Source of the DNA: Campylobacterota bacterium
Lineage (GTDB): Bacteria > Campylobacterota > Campylobacteria > Campylobacterales > Sulfurimonadaceae
Direction of reading: 5' to 3'
DNA length: 64,000 nt
Assembly (NCBI GenBank): GCA_040752835.1
Contig: JBFMGG010000003.1
Coordinates: 1 to 64,000, forward strand
Shown here: positions 45,207-53,345 of the stretch, piece by piece
Layout of the letters: each line of letters opens with the position of its first letter
Numbering within the stretch: the stretch's first letter is position 1
Position numbers and translations under genes: made by a program
The notes under the pieces: generated by a model
What the model was told of the DNA's origin: nothing
Databases searched by the model: none
What the model saw: only the letters and a program-made list of their open reading frames with translations

Positions 45207-47147
45207 TTACAACGGATCGTGCAGATATTTCCGGAGAACGTACTCCAGTTTTTCGCGCGTGAGCGGTTTGGAGAGGTAGTCGTCGAGTCCCCGTTCGAGG
45301 ATGTATTCCCGGTCTCCTTCCATCGCGAGGGCCGTCAGGGCGATGATGGGCATACGGCGCAGGGGGCTCTCTTCGGCTTTGATCTCCTGCGTCGCCAGAA
45401 TGCCGTCTTTGATCGGCATATCGATGTCCATGAAAACGATGTCGTAACGGTGGGTACGACACGCTTCGACTGCTTCGTCGCCGTTGGACACCGCGGTGAC
45501 CGCAATGCCGTACTCGCGCAGCAGCAGTTTGATCAGCCGCTGGTTGATCAGATTGTCTTCGACGACCAGCGCGCCGACCCCGCGCTGAAGTTGTGTGGGT
45601 GCCGCGACCGCGGGGCGCGGCAGGTTCAGGACTTCGGATAAGTGTGCATACAACATACCGGGGAGTAACGGCTTATGCAGCGCCTTGTCGACGACGTGCA
45701 GCATTTTGGCCTGCAGCCGTTCGTTCGCTTCGAGCACCAAAACGGTCTTGCAGGTACGGTTCAGCCGCTCGAGCTTCATCACCCATTCCCCTTTCTCCTG
45801 CGACGCAATCAGGTAAATCACCTCGGCGTTCTCGAACAGCGTTTCGTCGATCAATTGTACTTTGGTCACACTGACACCGAAACTGCGGAGATAGTTGGTA
45901 AGGTGGTTGGCATCGTCGAGCCGCTTTTCATCGATGAGCACCACCTTGACGCTGTGGGCGTTGATCATCGAAAGAGCGTGATCGGACGAACCTTCCATCG
46001 TCAGGGCGAAGCTGAAAGTGGACCCTTTCCCCTCCTCGCTGGCGATTTTGAGATCGCCGCCCATCAGGGCGATCAGGCCATGCGAAAGGCTCAGCCCCAC
46101 GCCCAGCCGATTGTCCGCATGATCCCCCGAAACAAACGGACGGGTGATGTTCCCGAGCTCGGATTTGCTGATCCCTTTGCCGGTATCTTTGACGCTGAAA
46201 CCGACGTTACAACTCCCCGACGTATTACGTTTGAGCAGCTTTACCTCAACCGTAATACGCCCTCCCGAAGGGGTAAATTTGAGGGCGTTGACGTAAAGGT
46301 TGTTCAGAACCTGCCTGATTTTGCGGATATCCCCGATCAGGCGGCTTGGAAGTTTGGGATCGATGAAAAACGACACGTTGATCCCCTTGTCGCTTCCGGT
46401 CGAAACGCAGTTTTTCCCCAGTTCCTCCATCTCGGCGATGACGTCGAATTCGCTGTCGTTGAGGCTGAGACGGCCGTTTTGCATCTGGGCCAGGTCCAGA
46501 AGGTTTTCGATGTTGGACATCAGGTTGCGGGCGGAGCTTTGAACCGAACGGATGTACTCGGCCTGCGTTTCGCTCGGCGACGTTTTGGAAAGGAGTTCGA
46601 CGAATCCCAGAATGCCGTTCATGGGGGTTCGGAATTCGTGCCCGATGTTCGAGAGAAACTTGCTTTTGAGCTGTTCGGTCCGTCTTACCTCTTCTTGGAG
46701 ATCGGTCTCCGCGGTTCGGTCCTGAAGCCGCAGGAGATAGAGTTCGGCCCCGTCTCCTTCCAGCAGCGTCGCGGTCGCCGAGAACGAACGGGATTTCCCC
46801 GAACGGTCGGTAATCCCGACGCCGTATCCGAGGGGGCAATGGGTACGGATGTAATCAAGCCAGCTTTTGTCGTATTCGGTAAAGACCTCTTCGTCTTCAT
46901 GATCGAAAAGTTCGCGGATGCTCTCGTAGCCCGAGCGGAGCTGTTCGATGTTTTGCAGGGGAACCAGATTGAAGAAAGTTTTGTTCGCTCCGATCCAGCC
47001 CCCCTCTTTCGTAAAAAAGAGGACGGCGGAAGGATCGGCATCGAGGATTTTGTAAAACAGCGATTTATTGATGATTTGTTCGTTCTCTTGCGCAAAGCGG
47101 CTCTTGCCCGCACCTCTTAGTTTCCGAAACCAGCCCGTCAATCCCAA
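45207..47147 (-). CDS. Cytoplasmic hybrid histidine kinase (PAS-HK-REC), first of a tandem pair
   Basis: The 646-residue paralogue of the next kinase has the same order: PAS-like region (about 30-145), His170 (NIGHEFRTPMNGI), ATPase domain (DTGKGISKSE, GVGLSLSHG), degenerate receiver-like segment and a receiver with Asp574 (DIVFMDIDMPIKDG). The start is TTG with GGGAG 6 nt upstream; no in-frame ATG near the N-terminus fits. It is divergent from nth. The pair separates nth from the PEB4-fba unit, which are adjacent in Campylobacter jejuni. Confidence 0.9.
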   Translation of the reverse strand: MGLTGWFRKLRGAGKSRFAQENEQIINKSLFYKILDADPSAVLFFTKEGGWIGANKTFFNLVPLQNIEQLRSGYESIRELFDHEDEEVFTEYDKSWLDYIRTHCPLGYGVGITDRSGKSRSFSATATLLEGDGAELYLLRLQDRTAETDLQEEVRRTEQLKSKFLSNIGHEFRTPMNGILGFVELLSKTSPSETQAEYIRSVQSSARNLMSNIENLLDLAQMQNGRLSLNDSEFDVIAEMEELGKNCVSTGSDKGINVSFFIDPKLPSRLIGDIRKIRQVLNNLYVNALKFTPSGGRITVEVKLLKRNTSGSCNVGFSVKDTGKGISKSELGNITRPFVSGDHADNRLGVGLSLSHGLIALMGGDLKIASEEGKGSTFSFALTMEGSSDHALSMINAHSVKVVLIDEKRLDDANHLTNYLRSFGVSVTKVQLIDETLFENAEVIYLIASQEKGEWVMKLERLNRTCKTVLVLEANERLQAKMLHVVDKALHKPLLPGMLYAHLSEVLNLPRPAVAAPTQLQRGVGALVVEDNLINQRLIKLLLREYGIAVTAVSNGDEAVEACRTHRYDIVFMDIDMPIKDGILATQEIKAEESPLRRMPIIALTALAMEGDREYILERGLDDYLSKPLTREKLEYVLRKYLHDPL

Positions 47148-47247
47148 AACCTGCTCCCTTTCCCGAATACACCGCGTGTGGATTGGTATGAAAAGCAGCT
47201 ATTGTAACACAAAAACATCGTGGTTCATGTTTTTTTTTCGATCATGC

Positions 47248-47253
47248 TACAAT
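47248..47253 (+). promoter_or_regulatory. -10 element of nth
   Basis: TGCTACAAT, an extended -10, lies 25 nt before the nth ATG. It rules out the upstream in-frame start codons. Confidence 0.5.
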
Positions 47254-47277
47254 ACGCCCCAAAAACGGAATCGGACG

Positions 47278-47925
47278 ATGAAAAAAGCGACCAAAAAAGA
47301 GATAGAAGCGATCCACTCGGCTCTTTTGGAGCGCTATCCCGAAGCGGTAACGGAACTCTCCTACGCCAACCTCTATGAACTCGTCGTCGCCGTCGCCCTC
47401 TCCGCCCAGTGCACCGACAAACGGGTCAACCTCATCACTCCCGCCCTGTTCGACGCCTACCCCACCCCGGCGCACCTCGCACGCGCGAATCTCGAAGAGG
47501 TAAAACAATTGATCCGGAGTTGCTCGTTCTTCAACAACAAGGCGATCAATCTCGTCAAGATGGCGCAGCGTGTCGTCGACGTGTACGGAGGAGAGATTCC
47601 CCTGGATGAAAAAGAGCTGACGACCCTGGCCGGAGTAGGCCAGAAGACGGCCCACGTGGTCCTCATCGAATACACCAATGCCAATCTGATGGCCGTCGAC
47701 ACCCACGTTTTCCGGGTCAGCCACCGGCTCGGTCTCAGCGACGACGCCACCGCGATCGCAACCGAAGAGACACTGGTCAAAAAGTTTAAAACCGATCTGC
47801 ACCGCCTCCATCAGGCCCTGGTACTCTTCGGGCGCTACATCTGCACCGCCAAAAATCCCAAATGCGATACGGAGTGTTTTTTGAAAGCCTATTGCAAAAG
47901 TACGGAGGGATTTAAACCCAGATGA
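47278..47925 (+). CDS. nth: Endonuclease III
   Basis: The 215-residue DNA glycosylase/AP lyase removes oxidised pyrimidines. It has the helix-hairpin-helix LAGVGQKTAHVVL with catalytic Lys, the catalytic Asp in AVDTHVFRVSHRLG and a C-terminal Fe-S loop. The loop spacing is CX6CX3CX5C rather than the usual CX6CX2CX5C. The ATG at 47278 follows the promoter. The stop overlaps an ATG 18 nt ahead of the small lipoprotein start, so the two are probably one transcript. Confidence 0.94.
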   Translation: MKKATKKEIEAIHSALLERYPEAVTELSYANLYELVVAVALSAQCTDKRVNLITPALFDAYPTPAHLARANLEEVKQLIRSCSFFNNKAINLVKMAQRVVDVYGGEIPLDEKELTTLAGVGQKTAHVVLIEYTNANLMAVDTHVFRVSHRLGLSDDATAIATEETLVKKFKTDLHRLHQALVLFGRYICTAKNPKCDTECFLKAYCKSTEGFKPR

Positions 47926-47939
47926 GTTACAATGCCCGC

Positions 47940-48146
47940 ATGAAGAAAAAACTGCTTCTTTTTTTGCTGCCCTTCGTCGTGGGCGGATGTTTCAACGAAC
48001 GGGGCGTCAGTCTCCGCTACTACAACGAATGCGAAGAATACTACGACGTACAGGGTTATTACCATAAAGAGTGCGACAAAAACATCGTCGACTACTCCGA
48101 CGTCAAAGAGGCTTTCCGCAATCCGATACGCGGAAGCGTCCGCTGA
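47940..48146 (+). CDS. Small lipoprotein of unknown function
   Basis: The 68-residue product has a short lipoprotein signal, MKKKLLLFLLPFVVGGC, with the lipid-bearing Cys at 17. The mature part is acidic and tyrosine-rich (YYNECEEYYDVQGYYHKEC) with two further cysteines that could form a disulfide. The in-frame ATG at 47922 overlapping the nth stop would add six residues before the signal, so 47940 is preferred. I recognise no family. Confidence 0.65.
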   Translation: MKKKLLLFLLPFVVGGCFNERGVSLRYYNECEEYYDVQGYYHKECDKNIVDYSDVKEAFRNPIRGSVR

Positions 48147-48149
48147 CGC

Positions 48150-48866
48150 TTAACGGATCGCGATGAACGTCGCGAAATTGGCCCAGCGGAACAGGACATC
48201 GCACGTTTTGAATCCGCTGTTTTTCGCCATGGCGACGTTTTCGTTCATCGTGTAGGGGATAAGGACGTTCTCGAGCGCTTCGCGTTTTTGCATGATTTCA
48301 TACTCGCTGTATCCCTGCGTCTTCTTGAAATCGTAATAACAGTCGATCAGCTCCTTGTTGAGCCGCGGATCGTCGCTGACCACTTTTTCGCTGAACAAGA
48401 AGACCCCGCCCTCTTCGAGCGCATCGGCAATCGTTCGCAACAGTCCTTCGCGTTGCATCGGACGGATGAACTGGAGGGTGTAATTGCTGATGAACACCCG
48501 CGCCTTTTCGTAAGGATAGGTCAAAATATCCCCCTCTACCAGCTCGACCCGGGACCCGAACGCTTCGGTCTTTTTGCGGGCATGTTCGATCATCGCCGAA
48601 GAGTTGTCGATACCGACAAGCCGAACCGCACCGTCTTTGGGGAGGAAACGTTCGATTTCAAGCAGCATCGATGCCGTCGAGCATCCCAGATCGTACACAG
48701 TCCCCCCCTCGGCAAGGGCGTTGGCGGCGAACCGGCGGGTCAATGCCTGGGACTCTTTGTAAAACGGGACGGAGCGGACCAGCATGTCGTCGAAAACGGC
48801 CGCAACATCGGCATCGAACTCAAACTGCTTGGAAATCGGCTTGGTAAAAAGGGTATCGGTATTCAT
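48150..48866 (-). CDS. cmoA: Carboxy-SAM synthase
   Basis: CmoA makes carboxy-S-adenosylmethionine from SAM and prephenate for the wobble uridine modification cmo5U34 in tRNA. The 238-residue protein starts with the family hallmark DTLFTKPISKQFEFDADVAAVFDDMLVRSVP (key residues from 4 to 34). Its SAM-binding motif is VYDLGCSTASMLL. The partner cmoB is not in the window. It converges on the small lipoprotein gene with a 3-nt gap. Confidence 0.92.
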   Translation of the reverse strand: MNTDTLFTKPISKQFEFDADVAAVFDDMLVRSVPFYKESQALTRRFAANALAEGGTVYDLGCSTASMLLEIERFLPKDGAVRLVGIDNSSAMIEHARKKTEAFGSRVELVEGDILTYPYEKARVFISNYTLQFIRPMQREGLLRTIADALEEGGVFLFSEKVVSDDPRLNKELIDCYYDFKKTQGYSEYEIMQKREALENVLIPYTMNENVAMAKNSGFKTCDVLFRWANFATFIAIR

Positions 48867-48972
48867 GCTGAAATTGTAGCGTAAAGCGAAGCGGTTTCGA
48901 GGGGCGACTCACGAGACGACGAAACAAAACTCAACGGCCCCTCCCAAGAGAAAAAGCATTTTCCGATCCACT

Positions 48973-50469
48973 TTAAAAGAGGGTCGGAACGTTGTTCTCC
49001 TCGTTTTTTTTGCTTTTGGCGGGCAACGGTTTGGTCTCCCCGAAAAACGTGAGTTCGTTTTCGCGCAGGATACGGATGACGTTCGTCGTACCGGGCGTGC
49101 CGATGGGGTATCCCGCCGTAAAAATGTACGTGTTGTTTTTATCGATAATGTTGCGTTTGAGCCCGCTGTGAATCACATCGCTGAGCATCTCTTCCAGACG
49201 CCCCTTTCGCGTCAGGTACGCGGGGACAACCCCCCAAACCATCGTCAGAAGCCGTGCGACCCGTTCTTCGTGCGTCGCAGCGTAAATGGTCATTCTGGGG
49301 CGGTAACGGGCAAGTTTTTTCGCCGACTGACCTGACGTCGTCATGGCGATGATCCCCTCGGCGCTCAGCGAATCCCCCAGCCGAACGGCCGATTCGTTGA
49401 CGACGTCCATCGCGTCGTCGTATCCGAAATCGAACTTCCCGTACGGATAGATCTCTTCGATCGAACGGATCGTGTTGACCATCGTCTCCACCGCCAGAAC
49501 GGGATTTTTCCCGACGGCGCTCTCCTCGGAGAGCATCACGGCATCGGTCCCGTCGAGGACGGCATTGGCCACGTCGCTGATCTCGGCCCGGGTGGCCGAT
49601 TCTTTCTCCGTCATCGACAGCAACATCTGCGTCGCGGTGATAACGGGTTTGGAGTGTTCGTTGGCTTTGCGGATCAACATTTTTTGGATCGTCGGGACGC
49701 GGTGATAGGGGACTTCGATCCCCAGATCGCCGCGGGCGACCATCAATCCGTCGGAGTGGCGGAGAATCTCGTCGATGTTTTCAACCGCGTCGAATTTTTC
49801 AATTTTGGCGAACAGCTGCACCTCTCCGCCGCATTCGCGAACCACCTCGCGCGCCTGGATCATGTCACGGGCGTTCTGGACGAACGAAATCGCCATGAAA
49901 TCGACACCGTGCCGAACACCCCAGGCCATGTCGGCCTTGTCCTTTTCGGTCAGAACATCGATTCCCAGGGCCGTATTGGGAAAATTCACCCCTTTGTTGG
50001 AGGAGAGCTTCCCGTGGTTTTCAACGGTCGCACTGACGTACTGGGGCGTACATTCGACGATTTTGGCGCGGATGTTTCCGTCATAAAGGTAAATGGCATC
50101 CCCGACGTTGAGCATTCCGAGGATATCGGGCTGGTTGATCGACAGGCGGTAATGTTTGGGGCCGATTTTTTCCCCTTCGATCCGGTCGTAATAAAAATCG
50201 ATCCGGTCGTCGCTTTCAAGCGAAAAATCCTCGCGCAGCGTGCCGACGCGGATCTTTGGTCCCGAAATATCCTGAAGCACGCCGACGATCAATCCCGTTT
50301 CGCGCATCGCCGTACGGATGTTCTCCAGTACCCCGGCGTGGTACTCGTGGCTGCCGTGCGAAAAATTCATACGAAAGACGTTGACGCCCGCACGGATCAT
50401 TGCCGAGAGCGTCTCGACCGTATCGGACGACGGTCCCACGGTGGCTAAAATTTTGGTTCGTTTTTGCAT
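48973..50469 (-). CDS. pyk: Pyruvate kinase
   Basis: The 498-residue enzyme converts phosphoenolpyruvate and ADP to pyruvate and ATP. It has RTKILATVGPSS, the substrate motif FRMNFSHGSHEYH, the catalytic Lys in AKIEKFDAVEN and the signature ITATQMLLSM followed by ESATRAEISDVANAVLDG. Family proteins end near residue 475; here a short basic tail (AKSKKNEENNVPTLF) follows. The ATG at 50469 has AGAGG upstream and gives the expected N-terminus. Confidence 0.95.
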   Translation of the reverse strand: MQKRTKILATVGPSSDTVETLSAMIRAGVNVFRMNFSHGSHEYHAGVLENIRTAMRETGLIVGVLQDISGPKIRVGTLREDFSLESDDRIDFYYDRIEGEKIGPKHYRLSINQPDILGMLNVGDAIYLYDGNIRAKIVECTPQYVSATVENHGKLSSNKGVNFPNTALGIDVLTEKDKADMAWGVRHGVDFMAISFVQNARDMIQAREVVRECGGEVQLFAKIEKFDAVENIDEILRHSDGLMVARGDLGIEVPYHRVPTIQKMLIRKANEHSKPVITATQMLLSMTEKESATRAEISDVANAVLDGTDAVMLSEESAVGKNPVLAVETMVNTIRSIEEIYPYGKFDFGYDDAMDVVNESAVRLGDSLSAEGIIAMTTSGQSAKKLARYRPRMTIYAATHEERVARLLTMVWGVVPAYLTRKGRLEEMLSDVIHSGLKRNIIDKNNTYIFTAGYPIGTPGTTNVIRILRENELTFFGETKPLPAKSKKNEENNVPTLF

Positions 50470-50607
50470 GCTGGCCTCTCTTCGGGGATTTTTCGGAAAT
50501 GGTAACACATTTCGGTAACATTCCCCGCCCCATCGTGCCGAAGTTTTGAACATCTCAGCCGTTTTAGACTACAATGACGCAAATCTTTCGATCCAAAGAC
50601 ACACCGC

Positions 50608-51264
50608 ATGACACAGCATCCCATCGAGACCGATCTCGTTCTGATCGACATCATCGATTTTTCCCGTCTTCCGATGACGCGGCAATTGGAAATCATCTCC
50701 TATCTTTCGAACACGTACCGGAAAATGCTCCGGATGATGCTCAAATCGTCCGGAATCCCGATGAAACGGATGCTGCTGGGACTCATTCCCACCGGAGACG
50801 GCTTCTACTGCGTCCTGCACCCCGACCTCAAAGGGTTCGGACCGATCCTCGGGCTCTCCCTGCTCCATTTTTCCGATTATATCGCCAAAGAATACCCTTA
50901 TTTTCAGGGGATCCGGGTCGCCGTCCACACCGGCAAAATTTTCCGTTTCGAAGACATCCTCGGCCAGGACAACTACGTCGGGGACGGGCTGAACGAATGC
51001 GCCCGCTACATCGAGATCAAAAACCTCCTCGTCAATACCGTGATCATCTCGGACGATGCCTACCGTTCTTTGGAAACGTTTTTGCAACACAACCCCGATT
51101 TCCATACCCTCCTCAAACAGTGCGAATTCCGCCATAGCTCGCTCCATACCTTTTCAGACAAACACAAAATCGAACGCCACGCCTACCTCATCTGGATGCG
51201 CCAGGGAGCCATCATCCCCCCACCCAAGCTCCACGGCGCCCCTTCGCACCCCGCGAAAGAATAA
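50608..51264 (+). CDS. Stand-alone class III nucleotide cyclase-like protein
   Basis: The 218-residue soluble protein is essentially one cyclase homology domain. VLIDIIDFSRLP supplies the first metal Asp (14 and 17), IPTGDGFYCVL the second (64), and VGDGLNECARY the Asn129/Arg133 transition-state pair. The usual purine-selecting Lys ahead of GD is not there (Gly58), so substrate, or even activity, is uncertain. There is no sensor domain. It lies alone, divergent from pyk and 56 nt before the coiled-coil gene, and could make cAMP or another cyclic nucleotide. Confidence 0.72.
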   Translation: MTQHPIETDLVLIDIIDFSRLPMTRQLEIISYLSNTYRKMLRMMLKSSGIPMKRMLLGLIPTGDGFYCVLHPDLKGFGPILGLSLLHFSDYIAKEYPYFQGIRVAVHTGKIFRFEDILGQDNYVGDGLNECARYIEIKNLLVNTVIISDDAYRSLETFLQHNPDFHTLLKQCEFRHSSLHTFSDKHKIERHAYLIWMRQGAIIPPPKLHGAPSHPAKE

Positions 51265-51320
51265 AGGGGAAAAGAATTTTTCGCTAAGATAACGGATACG
51301 ATACCCGCAAGGAGCACGGC

Positions 51321-51971
51321 ATGCGTTTTACGATCGACGAATACGCCAAAACATTCAAAATGTCCAAAGAGATGATTCACAGCAAACTTCGGACGAAACG
51401 CCTCAACTACATCATCGAAGGGGGCGTGACCTATATCATCGTTCCCAAAAGCTCCCTCGACGACGAGAAAACGGCCGCATCGCCCAAACCTGCCGCGACA
51501 GCTCCCCAGGCGCCGAAAACGACGGTCGGAATGATTATCTCCCTCTATCAAAAAGAGAATCAGCAGCTTAAACTCAGGATCAAAGAACTCGAAGCCAAGA
51601 TCGACCGCCTCGTCAACGACAAGGAGCAGATGCTGATCGCCGAACGCCAGCGGATCGAAGAGATCTACACCGCCAAAGACGAGCAGCTCAAAAGCATCCT
51701 CGAAGTGATCAATACCAAGCTTCTCCTTGCCCACGACGCGAACGTTCACGACGTCGACATCACCTCGCCTTCCCCCCAGCCCGCGCCGATCGCCAACGGC
51801 CTCATCGAACTCAAACGCTACCTGAAGTTTATCGGCATGGATTCCGAAGAACGCAAACAGGTCCGGCGCCGTTTCGAAGCCGCATTCGGCAGCGACCCGC
51901 GCATCATTCAAAAAGAGGGGGATTTTTACGTCGACCTCTCCCGATACGATTACACCGATTTCCTCTCCTGA
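51321..51971 (+). CDS. Helix-turn-helix/coiled-coil protein (DUF3972-like)
   Basis: The 216-residue protein has an N-terminal putative DNA-binding region (FTIDEYAKTFKMSKEMIHSKLRTKRLNYIIEGG), like a MerR-type or excisionase winged helix. A Pro/Ala linker, a coiled coil (about 75-135) and a small C-terminal domain (about 155-216) follow. It resembles a Campylobacterota family of unknown function (DUF3972, named from memory). CAAGGAG lies upstream of the ATG. A regulatory or chromosome-associated role is possible but unproven. Confidence 0.7.
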   Translation: MRFTIDEYAKTFKMSKEMIHSKLRTKRLNYIIEGGVTYIIVPKSSLDDEKTAASPKPAATAPQAPKTTVGMIISLYQKENQQLKLRIKELEAKIDRLVNDKEQMLIAERQRIEEIYTAKDEQLKSILEVINTKLLLAHDANVHDVDITSPSPQPAPIANGLIELKRYLKFIGMDSEERKQVRRRFEAAFGSDPRIIQKEGDFYVDLSRYDYTDFLS

Positions 51972-52137
51972 GCGTTGATCCCCTAACACCGTTTCTCCCT
52001 TTTTTTCTTTCGCGCAGAAGGCTCCCCTAAGCCCCTTCGCCTTTCCCAAAGCCCGCTGCCAAAACGCTATCCGCATTCCCCCCCGCCACACCCGCACCGA
52101 TTTCGTTTGCGTTCAGACGTCCATCTGCGTGCAAATA

Positions 52138-52149
52138 TTATACGGTTTT
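52138..52149 (+). repeat. Direct repeat TTATACGGTTTT, copy 1
   Basis: An exact 12-base match with the copy at 52264-52275, 126 bp apart start to start, both upstream of the small XRE-like regulator. It is a likely operator for that protein or another factor. Confidence 0.6.
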
Positions 52150-52263
52150 CTTCGCATTAAATACGTTTTTATAAATAAAAAATATGGAATAGTAAATGCT
52201 TTAATTGTTTTATTGTGTATTAACTACATTAATCAATGCATTTAGTATATTTTTTTACATTTT

Positions 52264-52275
52264 TTATACGGTTTT
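52264..52275 (+). repeat. Direct repeat TTATACGGTTTT, copy 2
   Basis: The second exact copy directly abuts the most upstream ATG (52276) of the regulator gene and lies in the leader if the start at 52318 is used. Confidence 0.6.
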
Positions 52276-52317
52276 ATGTTCAATTTAAGAAAAGGATATT
52301 ACAATGGAGCGATGGAA

Positions 52318-52557
52318 ATGAGTGATCTTTTTAATCTTCTACACAACGCCGTAGAAGCACAGCGCAACGGCAAGAAGATTTCCCAAAAGGAGATGGCTCA
52401 GGAACTGGGTATTTCGATGCGCACCTATCAGGACTGGAGGCTGGGAAACGCCAAACCCCAGGCCGCCAAAGCGGTGATCGAAATGCTGGGGATGCTCGAA
52501 GACGATGAAATCATCCGTGTCGTGCGGAAAATCAATAAACTTGGGGAGAAATCATGA
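52318..52557 (+). CDS. Small XRE-like helix-turn-helix regulator
   Basis: The product is 79 residues from the ATG at 52318 (GGAG 8 nt upstream), or 93 from 52276. It holds a Cro/XRE-type helix-turn-helix: KKISQKEMAQELGISMRTYQDWRLGNAKP. No other domain fits. The TGA overlaps the next ATG (ATGA). Two 12-bp direct repeats upstream suggest autoregulation. The AT-rich setting and the two-gene layout recall antitoxin-like or mobile regulators, but no toxin is recognisable. Confidence 0.75.
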   Translation: MSDLFNLLHNAVEAQRNGKKISQKEMAQELGISMRTYQDWRLGNAKPQAAKAVIEMLGMLEDDEIIRVVRKINKLGEKS

Positions 52558-52799
52558 GCAGTTTGACGGAACAAGAACGGATCGGTCTCGAAGAGGTCTT
52601 TTTGTCCATCTCGGCTTCGCCTAACGTGTTTCAGCGTTGTTCGCTCTGGAGCAAAAATTTATCTCTTCTTATAAAGGGAAAACATCCGGTCCTCCCCGCA
52701 ATCCTCAGCGGCAGCACCGTTTTCGGGCAAAAAAACAATCGAAAACCGAACAAAATCACAAAACTTCTCAATAAAATACAAAAAAGAAGAAAATTTTAA
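52554..52799 (+). CDS. Small basic protein coupled to the regulator
   Basis: The 81-residue product is translationally coupled to the XRE-like gene. It has a short acidic N-terminus (TEQERIGLEEVFLSISASP) and a very basic tail (NRKPNKITKLLNKIQKRRKF), which suggests nucleic-acid contact. I recognise no family. A toxin, a co-regulator or an adaptor are all possible. Confidence 0.6.
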   Translation: MSSLTEQERIGLEEVFLSISASPNVFQRCSLWSKNLSLLIKGKHPVLPAILSGSTVFGQKNNRKPNKITKLLNKIQKRRKF

Positions 52800-52903
52800 G
52801 CCAAGAGATATTAAAGTATTCGCGGCTGAAACGCTCACCCTGCCGTTTCCTCGCAAACGCTGGGGTTTGAGTAGGATTCACAGATCTATATTAAGGGCAA
52901 TAA

Positions 52904-53188
52904 ATGAATAAAGCGCAATTCGTAGAATTGGTTCAAAAAAGCGGCGGCTACAAAACAAAAGTTGAAGCGGAAACAGCGATCAAAGCTTTCACTGAAGCGG
53001 TAACTGCTGCACTCGTAGCAAAAGAAGAAGTCGCGCTCGTCGGTTTCGGCAGCTTCAGCTCATCTTTGCAAAAAGGTAAAAGCGGTAAAGTACCGGGAAC
53101 GTCTAAAACGTACAGCACAAAAGACAAAATGGTTCCAAAATTCAAACCGGGCAAAAGTCTTAAAGACAGCGTAGCTGCCGGCAAATAA
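52904..53188 (+). CDS. hup: HU-family DNA-binding protein
   Basis: The 94-residue nucleoid protein has the HU/IHF fold: NKAQFVELVQKSGG at the start, VGFGSFSSS at the hinge and the DNA-embracing arm TSKTYSTKDKMVPKFKPGKSLKD. The arm departs from the canonical GRNPxTG sequence (KVPGTSKTYS), as in some Campylobacterota HU proteins. AAGGG precedes the ATG and an intrinsic terminator follows, so it is its own unit. Confidence 0.93.
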   Translation: MNKAQFVELVQKSGGYKTKVEAETAIKAFTEAVTAALVAKEEVALVGFGSFSSSLQKGKSGKVPGTSKTYSTKDKMVPKFKPGKSLKDSVAAGK

Positions 53189-53204
53189 TCACCCCTTAAT
53201 GCCT

Positions 53205-53228
53205 GGAAGGTTCCCCCTTCCGGCTTTC
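53205..53228 (+). terminator. Rho-independent terminator of hup
   Basis: GGAAGG-TTCCC-CCTTCC (53205-53221) is followed by GGCTTTCTC, 16 nt after the stop codon. Confidence 0.65.
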
Positions 53229-53276
53229 TCTTCCCGTTAATAATCTTTCACTATACTTTCCGTGCTCAAGATTGGT

Positions 53277-53282
53277 TATAAT
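53277..53282 (+). promoter_or_regulatory. -10 element of the P-loop ATPase gene
   Basis: TATAAT lies 64 nt before the GTG start at 53346 and after the upstream in-frame GTG at 53262, arguing for the downstream start. Confidence 0.45.
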
Positions 53283-53345
53283 CGTTTTTTATTATGGGTC
53301 TGCCATTTGCCGTGGCAACGTCGTCAAATCAGGGAAAGGGTTCGA

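Larger units (their letters stand above)
51972..52317 (+). other. Gene-free AT-rich region before the XRE-like regulator
   Basis: The first 150 bp are C/T-rich without features I can name. From about 52130 the sequence becomes strongly AT-rich and holds two copies of TTATACGGTTTT, several possible -10 hexamers and the leader of the regulator gene. I see no RNA gene here. The base composition differs sharply from the flanking genes. Confidence 0.6.

Noticed and set aside
44178-47120. Long plus-strand frames under the tandem kinases
   Set aside because: Both kinases have complete motif sets on the minus strand, so the plus-strand frames are shadows.
52130-52275. Replication origin (AT-rich unwinding region near HU)
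   Set aside because: I see no cluster of DnaA boxes and dnaA/dnaN are not adjacent; the AT-richness is better explained by the small regulator island.
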